Counted from the stretch's first letter, positions 33,385-42,880 are shown. The stretch: 64,000 nucleotides of DNA from Arenibacter amylolyticus (GCF_002150785.1 NZ_MTAZ01000004.1:186001-250000), one strand, 5' to 3'. Made by a program: numbers and translations. The notes: generated by a model not told the origin, from the sequence alone.

Positions 33385-33921
33385 CTAAAATCCCATAAAG
33401 TTTTCCTCTTCGTCCTCCTGGTTGTCATTAAATAAAGGGGCTTCCTTTAGTACTTTGCTAAAAACAAAGGCCCCTATTTCCTTCACGGGGGTGTATAACT
33501 TGGATTCCGCTATATACTCGGGTTTAACAACACCTAGTTGATTGTTGCCCTTGTCAAAAAATACCAGCAATGCCCCAAGTATTACCGCAACTTTTAAGGT
33601 GCCAAACACCGCTCCGGCCAGTTTGTTTAAAAGCCCTAACATGGCAAAGTCGGCAATTTTCGTCAGTATTTTTCCAATGAGAACAATTAAGATTACAATG
33701 AGGATAAAGGTAATCGTAAAGGCAATTGTATTCATATATTTCTCATCCCAGTCCATATTTTCGGACAGATATTCCCCTACGATATAAGAAAAATGGATGG
33801 CCCCGTAAAGACCGGCGATAACGGCAATCAGGGAGGCTAACTCTACTAAAAGGCCATTTTTAATGCCTTTGTATAGACCATATAGTAATAATAGGCCTAA
33901 AATGATGTCCAAAATCTCCAT
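33385..33921 (-). CDS. CvpA-family membrane protein
   Basis: 178 residues with four transmembrane helices at about 2-20, 25-45, 65-88 and 103-122. The start MEILDIILGLLLLYGLYKGIKNGLLVEL and the G-L-Y-G-A-I-H segment follow the CvpA/colicin V production family pattern, followed by a soluble C-terminal tail. In E. coli CvpA affects colicin V export and envelope stress; the role here is unknown. It is alone on the minus strand. Confidence 0.88.
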   Translation of the reverse strand: MEILDIILGLLLLYGLYKGIKNGLLVELASLIAVIAGLYGAIHFSYIVGEYLSENMDWDEKYMNTIAFTITFILIVILIVLIGKILTKIADFAMLGLLNKLAGAVFGTLKVAVILGALLVFFDKGNNQLGVVKPEYIAESKLYTPVKEIGAFVFSKVLKEAPLFNDNQEDEEENFMGF

Positions 33922-34029
33922 TCTTAATTACGCTTTTGACAAATATAGAACTTTGATTTGTACCTTTGGTAATTCTTTGTGTTCCTAATTGGGAATGTAA
34001 GCAAAGAGCAATTTTCAGTTAAAATTATC

Positions 34030-34386
34030 ATGTCTAGAGATATACAGTTAAAAGAAAGATGGCGGGTTTTGGTAGAAAAACTTTCTGCCCAATTTGCGGA
34101 TAATGACCCGTTAGATTTGGATGCAATCATCTATTTAGTAGGACTTCAGGAATTAGGTCAGATCCATAGGAAATTTAAAAAGGATGAAAAGCTAAACCTC
34201 ATGCATATCGCCATTTGTAGGGTGTTGGAGCCTTATGGGTATTATGAATTCGATTATTTTGATGAAGATGGCTGGCCGCATTATACCATTAAAGAAGAAT
34301 TGCCTGCCTTAAAAGCTGGGGAGCAATCTATTTTGATGAAAGAGGCCTTGGTGAGTTACTTCGTAGAAAAGGAATATATAACCTAA
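34030..34386 (+). CDS. Conserved hypothetical cytosolic protein, 118 aa
   Basis: Start at ATG 34030 (MSRDIQLKERW); 17 further codons upstream are open but look non-coding. A first half of amphipathic helices (LKERWRVLVEKLSAQF, DLDAIIYLVGLQELGQIHRKF) leads to a small beta segment GYYEFDYFDEDGWPHYTIKEELP. No family recognised, no signal peptide, no membrane helix. It diverges from cvpA across about 108 bases. Confidence 0.75.
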   Translation: MSRDIQLKERWRVLVEKLSAQFADNDPLDLDAIIYLVGLQELGQIHRKFKKDEKLNLMHIAICRVLEPYGYYEFDYFDEDGWPHYTIKEELPALKAGEQSILMKEALVSYFVEKEYIT

Positions 34387-34730
34387 GCCCCATAAGGGTG
34401 TTTTTTAACACCTTTCTTCCTAGCTTTTTCCACTTGTCCATTTGTTGTTTTCAAGGATAGCGAGGGCAATCTGCAAGCTTATGGGTGCTTTTATGACCTC
34501 CTATGAAAAGAAGTTACCTATAGGTTTGTTATTTATCTATGGCCATTCCATTCATAGGACAGAGTTTTTGGACAACTATACGGACGCTCCCTACCGTAAG
34601 TAATCACATTGTCCTTTGGAGCTTGCACTTTTTCTTTTTTGTTTTGATATGGGAAGCCAATCTTTTATCTTTAAAGGAGAGTGGTTCTTACAAAAATGTT
34701 TTTGGGCCAGCTATTTAACCCGAAAGAACT
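34387..34730. other. Intergenic region upstream of glpD
   Basis: 344 bases. Apart from the weak hairpin it shows no gene, repeat or convincing promoter. The last 60 bases are the likely glpD leader. Confidence 0.4.
34394..34415 (+). terminator. Weak hairpin terminator
   Basis: Nine-bp stem AAGGGTGTT / AACACCTTT with one G-U pair and a TTTT loop, followed by a modest pyrimidine tract, just after the stop of the 118-aa gene. The absence of a clean T-run lowers confidence. Confidence 0.35.
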
Positions 34731-36398
34731 ATGAAAAACAATCTTCCCTTCACTAACTTGGACAGAGCCGACACGGTTGGTAAATTAACAGAAACAACTT
34801 TTGATCTCGTCATTATTGGGGGAGGTATAACCGGAGCAGGTATTGCCCTGGATGCCGCCGCTAGAGGAATGAAAGTGGCCCTGGTAGATAAGGGAGATTT
34901 TGCCTCCGGAACCAGTAGTAAATCCACTAAATTAATACATGGAGGGCTGCGTTATCTAAAGCAGTTCGATTTTTGGTTGGTGAAGGAAGTGGGGTCAGAA
35001 AGGGCCATTGTACATAAACTAGCGCCGCATTTGGTGGTGCCAGAGAAAATGTTGCTGCCCTTAATAGAAAACGGTTCCTATGGTAAGTGGCTCACCTCTA
35101 TCGGACTAAAAGTATACGATATTCTAGCACAGGTGACCGGGGACGATAAGCGACAAATGCTGGAAAAGAAGCAAGCCCTAAAACTGGAACCGCTCTTGCC
35201 TAAAAAGATCCTTAAGGGGGCCGGCTATTATGCGGAATACCGTACCGATGATGCGCGACTAACTTTGGAGGTCATAAAAACCAGCCTAACATATGGGGCT
35301 ATCGCCCTAAACTATGCCGAGGTACGCCAGTTTGATTATAAAAATGGAAAGGTAACTGGAGTAAGGGTAACGGATCATTTGGGGGGAAGTGGGTTTACCA
35401 TACAATCCAAATACGTGGTAAGCGCCGCTGGGCCATGGGTAGATGAGGTAAGAGCACTGGATGATGAGATAAAAGGGAAGCGGCTACACCTTACTAAAGG
35501 GGTGCACCTAGTTTTTCCTTATAGTAAGCTGCCTCTAAAACAATCGGTCTATTTTGATATTCCGGATGGGAGGATGATGTTTGCCATCCCAAGAGGGAAA
35601 ATTACGTATATAGGTACTACGGACACCAATTACAAGGAGGATAAAGATGAGGTGCGGGTAGGTATGGCCGATGCCCTTTATTTAATATCCGCGGTGAACA
35701 ATATGTTTCCTAAAATCAACTTAGAGTTGGGGGATATCATTTCTTCCTGGGCGGGTCTGCGGCCCTTAATCCACGAAGAGGGGAAATCTGCAACAGAACT
35801 CTCCCGAAAGGATGAAATCTTCACTTCCAAATCCGGTTTAATCAGTATTGCGGGAGGGAAACTCACCGGTTATCGGAAAATGGCCGAACGGGTGGTGGAT
35901 AAGGTGGCAGAAAAGTTGGAGGAGGAATACAGCACAAAAACTAAGGATTGCACCACAGATAAAATAGCGCTCTGTGGGAACGATTTTAAAAAGTACAAAC
36001 ACGTTAAAAAATATATCTCCAAAATTTATGAGCGATTGGCCCCCGAGGGTTTTTCAGAATACCATGCCTGGTTCTTGGTAACCACTTACGGGAAGCAGAC
36101 AGAAACAATCTTGGCGGAATACGCCAAGTTAAAAGAAAAAGATCCTAACGTTCGTATGGCTAAGGCCGAGTTGAGATTTGCCGTTGATTATGAAATGGTA
36201 GCAAATCCTATGGATTTTTTCATCAGAAGAACAGGCCGACTCTATTTCGATATTGATAGCGTTAAAGAACTGATGGAACCCCTTTTAAAGGAATTTCAAA
36301 AGATCTATAAATTGGACGACACTATAGTGGACGGCTATAGAAAAACCCTGCAGGCAGATATCTCGGAACATTCGCGTTTTACGCTAGACAGGCCGTAA
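34731..36398 (+). CDS. glpD: Aerobic glycerol-3-phosphate dehydrogenase/oxidase
   Basis: 555 residues. The FAD-binding loop I-G-G-G-I-T-G-A-G is at residues 29-37, followed by F-A-S-G-T-S-S-K-S-T-K-L-I-H-G-G-L-R-Y, diagnostic of GlpD. The substrate-side motif S-W-A-G-L-R-P-L and the helical C-terminal domain are complete. It oxidises glycerol-3-phosphate to dihydroxyacetone phosphate and gives electrons to quinone at the inner membrane (or to O2 in oxidase forms). The gene converges with gpsA, which runs the opposite reaction; glpK and glpF are absent here. Confidence 0.95.
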   Translation: MKNNLPFTNLDRADTVGKLTETTFDLVIIGGGITGAGIALDAAARGMKVALVDKGDFASGTSSKSTKLIHGGLRYLKQFDFWLVKEVGSERAIVHKLAPHLVVPEKMLLPLIENGSYGKWLTSIGLKVYDILAQVTGDDKRQMLEKKQALKLEPLLPKKILKGAGYYAEYRTDDARLTLEVIKTSLTYGAIALNYAEVRQFDYKNGKVTGVRVTDHLGGSGFTIQSKYVVSAAGPWVDEVRALDDEIKGKRLHLTKGVHLVFPYSKLPLKQSVYFDIPDGRMMFAIPRGKITYIGTTDTNYKEDKDEVRVGMADALYLISAVNNMFPKINLELGDIISSWAGLRPLIHEEGKSATELSRKDEIFTSKSGLISIAGGKLTGYRKMAERVVDKVAEKLEEEYSTKTKDCTTDKIALCGNDFKKYKHVKKYISKIYERLAPEGFSEYHAWFLVTTYGKQTETILAEYAKLKEKDPNVRMAKAELRFAVDYEMVANPMDFFIRRTGRLYFDIDSVKELMEPLLKEFQKIYKLDDTIVDGYRKTLQADISEHSRFTLDRP

Positions 36399-36437
36399 GC
36401 AGTGCCTTTGCGGTGCCTGTTAGGAAAACCGCCGTGG

Positions 36438-37439
36438 TTAATCTAGCTTCTCAGTGAGCTCCATAAAGACCTGTTTAGGGTTTTCGTGCTTGTACAAAAC
36501 TTGGTAAACCGCATTTAAAATGGGGGTCTTCTCCTCTTTTTTTCGGTCGCTTATAATTAAATAGGCACTATTGGTGGCGTAATATCCCTCGGCAACCATT
36601 TTCATTTCCATCATAGCACTCTTTACCGTATACCCCTTGCCAATCATATTGCCAAACATACGATTGCGACTAAAAACAGAATATCCGGTAACCAAAAGGT
36701 CTCCCAAATAGGCCGAATTGTTGATGTTACGTTTCATCTTATGTACCTGTTTAATAAAGCGCTTCATTTCCCGAATAGCGTTGCTCATCAGTACACTCTG
36801 AAAATTATCGCCATAACCAAGTCCATGCGCAATTCCGGCTGCTATAGCATATATGTTTTTCAGCATGGCAGCATATTCGGTGCCTATGATGTCATCAGAA
36901 ATTTTACACTTTATAAATTCACTGCTGAGGTGCTTGGCCACTAATTCTGCCTTTTCCGTATCTGCACAGGCAATGGTTAAATAAGAAAGTCGCTCCAAGG
37001 CCACCTCTTCTGCATGGCAAGGACCAGTGATTACTCCTATGTATTTAAAGGGGACCTCGTAGTTTACATTAAAATGTTCCCCAACAATCAGGCTCGATTC
37101 CGGGACAATTCCCTTAATAGCAGAGAAAATAATCTTGTCTTTTAAGGATACGGTCAATGGCTCTAATTCTGAATGCAAAAACGCCGATGGAATGGCAAAA
37201 ATAAGGACATCTGCATTGGAGACAGCTACATTTATATCATCGGTGAGTCGTAATTGCTCCGTTTTAAACTCTACAGAGCTTAGGTAATTAGGGTTATGCC
37301 TATGAAGCTCAATATGGGCTATGGCATCCTTATTCCGCATATACCATTGTACGGTATCAGCATTTTCTGTTAACATCTTTACAATGGCGGTAGCCCAGCT
37401 TCCTCCTCCTAAAACGGCGATATTCATATCGTTTTTCAT
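36438..37439 (-). CDS. gpsA: NAD(P)-dependent glycerol-3-phosphate dehydrogenase
   Basis: 333 residues from ATG 37439; the frame is open 33 codons further but the Rossmann loop (A-V-L-G-G-G-S-W-A-T-A) belongs near the N-terminus, so the shorter start is chosen. Family blocks present include F-A-I-P-S-A-F, S-A-I-K-G-I-V, I-T-G-P-C-H-A-E-E-V and E-Y-A-A-M-L-K-N-I-Y-A-I-A-A-G with the catalytic lysine. It makes sn-glycerol-3-phosphate for phospholipids. The convergent gap to glpD is 39 bases. Confidence 0.95.
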   Translation of the reverse strand: MKNDMNIAVLGGGSWATAIVKMLTENADTVQWYMRNKDAIAHIELHRHNPNYLSSVEFKTEQLRLTDDINVAVSNADVLIFAIPSAFLHSELEPLTVSLKDKIIFSAIKGIVPESSLIVGEHFNVNYEVPFKYIGVITGPCHAEEVALERLSYLTIACADTEKAELVAKHLSSEFIKCKISDDIIGTEYAAMLKNIYAIAAGIAHGLGYGDNFQSVLMSNAIREMKRFIKQVHKMKRNINNSAYLGDLLVTGYSVFSRNRMFGNMIGKGYTVKSAMMEMKMVAEGYYATNSAYLIISDRKKEEKTPILNAVYQVLYKHENPKQVFMELTEKLD

Positions 37440-37834
37440 CAGCACAAAGGTATCAATTTTTACTTCCTCTCTATAGGGGTCCCATTTCTCTATCCAAAAT
37501 CCCAGACAATAACTAGTCCCATAATCTGGAACAACCACTTTGGAAGATTACATATTTTAAGGTTTCCCATGAAATAAGAAACCTATGGTGAACATGGGGA
37601 GCACTCCCTAAGCCACCTTCTTACGGGGCGACAATGTAGGGCGGTTTTCTGAAGTTTCAAAACACCCTTAGGGTAGAAAAACAATAGGGCTAGTATCACG
37701 GTTAATGGGCCTGTGGTTGGCAAAATGCTCCTCTAAGTAAATTGAGAAATCCTAATTGCTTGATGATCAGGCGCGAGGAAAAGCGGCATGAAGATTGATT
37801 AAAGCGATTTGAGTAACCGATTAAAAGAAAGCTT
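37440..37834. other. Divergent intergenic region, gpsA / repeat lipoprotein
   Basis: 395 bases. The only structure noted is a 6-bp stem GGTTTC / GAAACC near 37561. No frame or terminator stands out; promoters for both genes are presumably here. Confidence 0.4.
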
Positions 37835-38761
37835 ATGAGAGCTGTTAAATTATGGAGCCTTTTAATATTAATGGGACCCTTGGTCGCAAGTTGTTATGTG
37901 GAAAATGTAGAGGAAGAGGATTATTTACAACAAGCTGGTTCCAATCTTAGGGAATTACTGCATTCCTACGAATTGTGGTATGTAGATATAGACGCTAGCA
38001 TGGGAACGGGGGAGGTGCCCTTTCTACAGCGAGCATTTACGGTATCCTTTAAAGGGGGAGCCCTGTATGCCAACAATAATTTGGTAGGGTTTGGAAAAAC
38101 AGGCAATGGTTATGGAATTCCAGTGGGATTATTTAACACCGAAAAAGGTTGGTTAAATATAGATCATGATGTAGATGGCCTTTGGGGCTTGGAAGTTTTT
38201 GTGGTAAACGATAATACCATAGAACTCTATGACGGTCAAACAGATACCTCTTACTTTTTAAAGGGTTACCAAAGAGCCAATTTTAATTACGATCGAATTT
38301 TCTATGACAATCTCCAATATTTTCTTCAGGAATATGACCTATGGGAGAAAGTATATACTAGTGAGGAGGGGGAGATTAATGCGTTTGATGAAGAAAACTT
38401 TTTGCAGTTCTACGAAGATGGGAACGGTGGTGGTTTTCGTTCTTCTTTGGATGCCAGTGGAACTAATTTAAATGAGGTGAGCTGGGATTATATGGGGCGT
38501 TATCAGGTTTTTAACCTGCTCAATGAAGAGCTGGTAAAGGCCGTAACATTGGATTATGACTTTATGGACAACGATTATTTTGAACTTTATGTTATTAACG
38601 ATCGTACGTTAGAACTTTACCATACTGGTAGTGGCACTGTCTATACTTTTAAAGGACGCGGTTTTATTACCTACCTTAAATCAGATGGCTCACAAAGAGA
38701 CAAAAAGAGGATAAAATCTTCCAATGCCGTTATGGAAGAGTCCGTGAAAAGGAAAAGATAA
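37835..38761 (+). CDS. Lipoprotein made of two tandem repeats, 308 aa
   Basis: Signal peptide ends L-V-A-S-C (Cys20). The mature protein consists of two related halves of about 115 residues. Half one (about 38-148) and half two (about 160-277) share the opening pattern L..LL..YELW / L..FLQEYDLW, a central G-x-G strand cluster, the (V/L)(F/Y)V(V/I)ND(N/R)T(I/L)ELY block and a closing SYFLKGY / VYTFKGR. This shows internal duplication of a beta-rich unit. A basic tail ends the protein. Family unknown to me; likely surface or periplasmic binding role by analogy only. Confidence 0.8.
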   Translation: MRAVKLWSLLILMGPLVASCYVENVEEEDYLQQAGSNLRELLHSYELWYVDIDASMGTGEVPFLQRAFTVSFKGGALYANNNLVGFGKTGNGYGIPVGLFNTEKGWLNIDHDVDGLWGLEVFVVNDNTIELYDGQTDTSYFLKGYQRANFNYDRIFYDNLQYFLQEYDLWEKVYTSEEGEINAFDEENFLQFYEDGNGGGFRSSLDASGTNLNEVSWDYMGRYQVFNLLNEELVKAVTLDYDFMDNDYFELYVINDRTLELYHTGSGTVYTFKGRGFITYLKSDGSQRDKKRIKSSNAVMEESVKRKR

Positions 38762-38812
38762 CTGCATTTTAAGGTAAGCAAGGAAATATTGAAGGTTTAG
38801 GTTGGTTGGTTA

Positions 38813-38848
38813 AAGCCGTCCCTGCGTAGTGGTAGGGGCGGTTTTTTA
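38813..38848 (+). terminator. Terminator after repeat lipoprotein
   Basis: Stem AAGCCGTCCCT / AGGGGCGGTTT with G-U pairs and a 12-base loop, followed by TTTT. It sits about 50 bases after the stop. Confidence 0.75.
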
Positions 38849-38903
38849 TTAGGGAGCCGCTGTGTTTTAACGATATCATGGAATCATTCTTTGTGGACGA
38901 TAG

Positions 38904-39773
38904 TTAAAATCTTCTGGGCTGGTCTGTATATTTATGGTGCTCCTTCTTAAAATCGGAAGGATTCTGCTGGTTTAACCTTTTAAATATCTTGTTAAAGTAA
39001 GACAGACTTTCAAAGCCGCAATCAAAACAGGCTTCACTTACGTTTTTGCCCTTGAGTAATAAGCGCTTGGCCTGACTTATTCGATATTGGTTTAAAAATT
39101 GGATAAAGGTATTGCCAGTGGCTTTTTTAAAATACCTGCAAAAGGCCGCCTTCTCCAGACTACAAAGATCGGCTACCTCGTCTAAAGTTATTTTGTGCTG
39201 ATAGTGGGCATCTACATATTCGTATACCTTCTTTAATCGCTGTTGTTCCTTTTTGGAATATTGATTAACTACGGGATGGGGGTGTAAGAGTTCATATTCC
39301 TGGCTGTTGGCCAATAGGTGTAATATATGGAGCACTTCCAAAAATTGCTCAAAGGGAGGCATACCGTATAGGGTCTTCATTTTTTTTCCAATGATAGCCT
39401 TGGTCTTACCGTAAAAGACGATGCCGTGCTGCGATCGTTCCAAAAGGGTATAGAGGTTAGAGAACTCCGGCATTTCCTTAAATACCTTGTTTTTAAAATG
39501 AGGTTTTAAATGCAGTACTTCTTTCTCATAAGCGGTCTTCACCCCGTAATCAAAATTTAAATGGGGAATGTTAGACCCAATCAGGACTAGATCGCTTTCC
39601 AAATAGGAGGAAATATGTGTTCCTACATGTCTGGTGCCACTTGCACCCTCTATGTAAACTAGTTCGTATTCTGGGTGAAAATGCCAATAGAACAAATCGT
39701 TTAATCTGGGATGGTGCAAGAGATAAAAGGACTTTTCCGCATCCGAACCTATTTTTTCGAGTTGAATCTTCAT
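38904..39773 (-). CDS. AraC-family transcriptional regulator with cupin domain
   Basis: 289 residues. An N-terminal cupin-like sensing domain (HFHPEYELVYIEGASGTRHVG) is followed by the double helix-turn-helix of AraC proteins at about 185-283, with KITLDEVADLCSLEKAAFCRYFKKATG and the second helix ending SEACFDCGFESLSYFNKIFKR. It is divergent from the PhyH-type dioxygenase across about 158 bases, so that gene is the most likely target. The effector is unknown. Confidence 0.92.
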   Translation of the reverse strand: MKIQLEKIGSDAEKSFYLLHHPRLNDLFYWHFHPEYELVYIEGASGTRHVGTHISSYLESDLVLIGSNIPHLNFDYGVKTAYEKEVLHLKPHFKNKVFKEMPEFSNLYTLLERSQHGIVFYGKTKAIIGKKMKTLYGMPPFEQFLEVLHILHLLANSQEYELLHPHPVVNQYSKKEQQRLKKVYEYVDAHYQHKITLDEVADLCSLEKAAFCRYFKKATGNTFIQFLNQYRISQAKRLLLKGKNVSEACFDCGFESLSYFNKIFKRLNQQNPSDFKKEHHKYTDQPRRF

Positions 39774-39931
39774 GCACTATATAACAATATTGTTCAGTGT
39801 ATTGCCCTGTCACTTCATTAAATGTCAATATAGTTCAAATTACGGTCAATATCAAGGTGGTTTCAGTTTTTGTTGATGGCTACATTTACTATTAGCTAAT
39901 TAGACAAATTGTTAACTTAAAACTAGTGGTT

Positions 39932-40894
39932 ATGCAAAAAATGGAAATGGGGAATAAGTACCATGAGGAAATTCCTGGAAACCCGTCTACGGCAACTTCC
40001 AGCAAGATGAAACTGAACGATCGGACAAAAGACCAGAGCCTACGGGTGCTCAGTGAAGCCGATTGGGATTTTTGGGTGCACAACGGTTATATTGTGATCA
40101 AAAATGCCATTACAAAGGCCCAGGCCGATGAAACCGCCCAATTCTTATGGGAATTTGATGAAAAAGACCCCAAGGATCAGGAGAGTTGGTATGCGCCGCC
40201 AAGGGCAGAAATGAAGATGAAAGAGCTAGCAGGAACGGGAATGGTGGAGGTGTACAACAATCAATTGTTATGGAACAATAGGCAACAACAGCGTATCTAC
40301 GATGCTTTTGTAGATATCTGGGGCACGGAAAAATTATGGGTCACCATTGATAGGGCCAATCTAAATCTACCCAATCGGCCAGGTTATGAACAGAAAGGTT
40401 TTATCCACTGGGATTATGATCCGGAGACCAAACCCCAAAATGTTCAAGGTGTTTTAGCGCTATCCGATCAAACCGATGAGAATGTAGGCGGTTTTCAATG
40501 CATCCCTTGGTTGTATCGCAATTATGACAGCTGGAAACGTACCCAGCCAGAGGATCGGGATCGATTTCAGCCAGATGTAAGCAATTTGCAGGATAAAATT
40601 GTGAAGGTAAAAATGGAAGCTGGAGACCTGTTGATCTTTAATAGCACCCAACCCCATGGTATAAGACCTAATCTTAGTAAAGACAAAGTGCGCATTGCGC
40701 AGTATATATCCATGATGCCCGCCGAAGAAGATAATACTGCCTTACGCGATTGGCGGGTGAATTCTTGGAAGAATAGAGTGGCTCCAGAAGGCTATGCTTT
40801 TCCAGGGGATCCCAGAAATTGGGAGCAATTAAAATACCCGCAAGCAACATTAAGTGAGTTGGGGGAGAAGCTTTTAGGGTTAAAAAGGTGGTAA
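39932..40894 (+). CDS. Phytanoyl-CoA dioxygenase (PhyH) family protein
   Basis: 320 residues from ATG 39932 (a GTG two codons up is possible). The fold is that of Fe(II)/2-oxoglutarate dioxygenases: H159-W-D161 in the FIHWDYD strand, the distal H242 in T-Q-P-H-G and R254 in D-K-V-R-I-A for 2-oxoglutarate. The iron triad is complete, so it should be an active hydroxylase. PhyH relatives act on many small molecules; the substrate cannot be told. An AraC gene divergent from it suggests inducible catabolism. Confidence 0.88.
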   Translation: MQKMEMGNKYHEEIPGNPSTATSSKMKLNDRTKDQSLRVLSEADWDFWVHNGYIVIKNAITKAQADETAQFLWEFDEKDPKDQESWYAPPRAEMKMKELAGTGMVEVYNNQLLWNNRQQQRIYDAFVDIWGTEKLWVTIDRANLNLPNRPGYEQKGFIHWDYDPETKPQNVQGVLALSDQTDENVGGFQCIPWLYRNYDSWKRTQPEDRDRFQPDVSNLQDKIVKVKMEAGDLLIFNSTQPHGIRPNLSKDKVRIAQYISMMPAEEDNTALRDWRVNSWKNRVAPEGYAFPGDPRNWEQLKYPQATLSELGEKLLGLKRW

Positions 40895-40977
40895 AGAAGG
40901 AGCGTTCTCATTTTTTGCGGTATAATGCCTCATTAAAGAATAAAAACCAGTATTTTTGCCTCCCTTAAAACGCAAAT

Positions 40978-42516
40978 GTGAAAAAGTATTTAAATCTATT
41001 CGATTTTAGGCAAAAAGTAAATTACAGAACAGAGGTGTTCGCGGGGCTTACGGTGGCTATGACCATGATACCAGAATCGCTCTCGTTCGCAATTTTAGCA
41101 GGACTTACCCCCCTAACCGGGCTTTATGCTGCTTTCATTATGGGGATTGTTACGGCAATCTTCGGAGGAAGACCAGGAATGGTCTCCGGAGGAGCAGGGG
41201 CTACTGTAGTAGTGTTAATCGCATTGATATCTTCTCACGGAGTGGAATACCTTTTCGCGGCCGTGGCTTTGGCCGGACTATTACAATTAATGGTTGGCGT
41301 ATTCCGGTTTGGGAAATTTGTTAGACTTATCCCCCAACCAGTAATGTTCGGATTTTTAAACGGACTGGCGGTGATTATTTTTATGTCGCAGGTAGACCAG
41401 TTTAAATCCATGGGAGGTGGGGAAAATTCATGGATGGAAGGGACAGCACTGTATACTATGCTGGGCTTAACACTTTTGACTATTCTAATTGTATCGGTAT
41501 TGCCCAAGATTACGAAAGCGGTTCCTGCTTCCTTGGTAGCGATATTAGTGGTCTTTGGCGTAGTGTATTTTCTAGGTATAGAAACGAAAAAAGTAGTTGA
41601 TATTGCCTCTGTAAGTGGCTCCTTACCGTCGTTCCATATCCCGAATATCCCCTTTACTTGGGAGACGCTAAAAATTATTTTTCCCTATGCTATGGTGATG
41701 GCTGGGGTTGGACTTATAGAATCGCTACTAACCCTTAATATGGTAGATGAGATCACCAATACCAGAGGGAAATCCAATAGGGAGGCTGCTGCACAAGGTG
41801 TTGCTAATATTGCTAATGGATTCTTTGGTGGTATGGGCGGATGTGCCATGGTTGCCCAAACCTTGGTGAACGTTGGTTCTGGAGCAAGAGCAAGGCTGTC
41901 TGCAATTATTGGGGCTTTGACCATCCTGCTGATTATCCTTGTAGGAGGGCCGGTGATAGAGCAAATCCCGATGGCCGCCCTAGTAGGGGTGATGATGGTA
42001 GTTGCCATTGGAACCTTCGAATGGGTGAGTTTTAAAATACTCAATAAAATGCCGAAGCACGATATCTTTGTTTTGATATTGGTAGCTGCGGTGACGGTTG
42101 TGCTTCACAACTTGGCCCTAGCGGTACTCATCGGGGTAATTATATCGTCTTTAGTATTTGCTTGGGAAAGCGCCAAGCGAATTAGAGCAAGAAAACGTGT
42201 AGACGAGGATGGTGTTAAATACTATGAAATATATGGTCCCTTATTCTTTGGTTCTACCACTACCTTTTTAGAAAAATTTGATGTGGATAACGACCCGGAA
42301 GAGGTGGTGATAGACTTTAAAGAGAGTAAGGTGGTAGACATGTCTGCCATAGATGCCCTTAACAAAATTACGGCTCGGTACCAGAAACAAGGGAAGAAAT
42401 TACGACTGAGACATTTAAGCAGTGATTGCTTAAGATTGTTGTCCAATGCCGAAAGTGTGATAGAGGTAGACATTATTAAAGATCCAACGTATAAGGTGAT
42501 GGCAGATAGGGTGTAA
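40978..42516 (+). CDS. SulP-family inorganic anion transporter with STAS domain
   Basis: 512 residues, GTG start. About twelve transmembrane segments fill the first 400 residues, with the SulP signature region after the start (AGLTVAMTMIPESLSFAILAGLTPLTGLYAAF). A cytoplasmic STAS domain at about 415-510 closes the protein (VVIDFKESKVVDMSAIDALNKI). Substrate could be sulfate, bicarbonate or other anions. A good -7 box (TATTTTTG at 40951-40958) lies just upstream. Confidence 0.93.
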   Translation: MKKYLNLFDFRQKVNYRTEVFAGLTVAMTMIPESLSFAILAGLTPLTGLYAAFIMGIVTAIFGGRPGMVSGGAGATVVVLIALISSHGVEYLFAAVALAGLLQLMVGVFRFGKFVRLIPQPVMFGFLNGLAVIIFMSQVDQFKSMGGGENSWMEGTALYTMLGLTLLTILIVSVLPKITKAVPASLVAILVVFGVVYFLGIETKKVVDIASVSGSLPSFHIPNIPFTWETLKIIFPYAMVMAGVGLIESLLTLNMVDEITNTRGKSNREAAAQGVANIANGFFGGMGGCAMVAQTLVNVGSGARARLSAIIGALTILLIILVGGPVIEQIPMAALVGVMMVVAIGTFEWVSFKILNKMPKHDIFVLILVAAVTVVLHNLALAVLIGVIISSLVFAWESAKRIRARKRVDEDGVKYYEIYGPLFFGSTTTFLEKFDVDNDPEEVVIDFKESKVVDMSAIDALNKITARYQKQGKKLRLRHLSSDCLRLLSNAESVIEVDIIKDPTYKVMADRV

Positions 42517-42543
42517 CCTACGTGCAGTTCCTGAAAAATAGCT

Positions 42544-42576
42544 AGCCCCGTATCCAAAAAGATAGGGGGCTTTTTT
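42544..42576 (+). terminator. Terminator after SulP gene
   Basis: Eleven-bp stem AGCCCCGTATC / GATAGGGGGCT with one mismatch, a 6-base loop of A-rich sequence and six T after it, 27 bases after the stop. Confidence 0.85.
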
Positions 42577-42880
42577 ATGGGTCATTATGGAGGCATTAGA
42601 GTTTCTTATTTAATAGCCTACAAGCTATTTGTTCTCTAGCTTTAAGTTGTATAGGCTTGCCTAGTAAAAGTCCGCTGTTCCTTTCTTAAGGGAGCTGAAA
42701 GGTCTAGGTCAGGGAATGGATACAAAACAAAGCTAAGGATAAGAGAAGAGGTACAGGAGGGGTAAGATGTAATCTAGAAATGAGTCCCTAAACTCAATTG
42801 GGTGAGCGCCGATTTAGTTTTGGGAGCCTCACTAAAGAATACACACAATCCTTACTGTAGTGTGTAAAAACAAAAAAACG
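42577..42880. other. Unexplained gene-free stretch
   Basis: About 300 bases between the two convergent terminators with no promoter need, no open frame and no repeat that I can see. It contains a short inverted repeat CACACAATCC..GTAGTGTG near 42843. Convergent transcription means it is not expected to be regulatory for its neighbours, so it may be a small RNA locus or relic. Confidence 0.35.
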
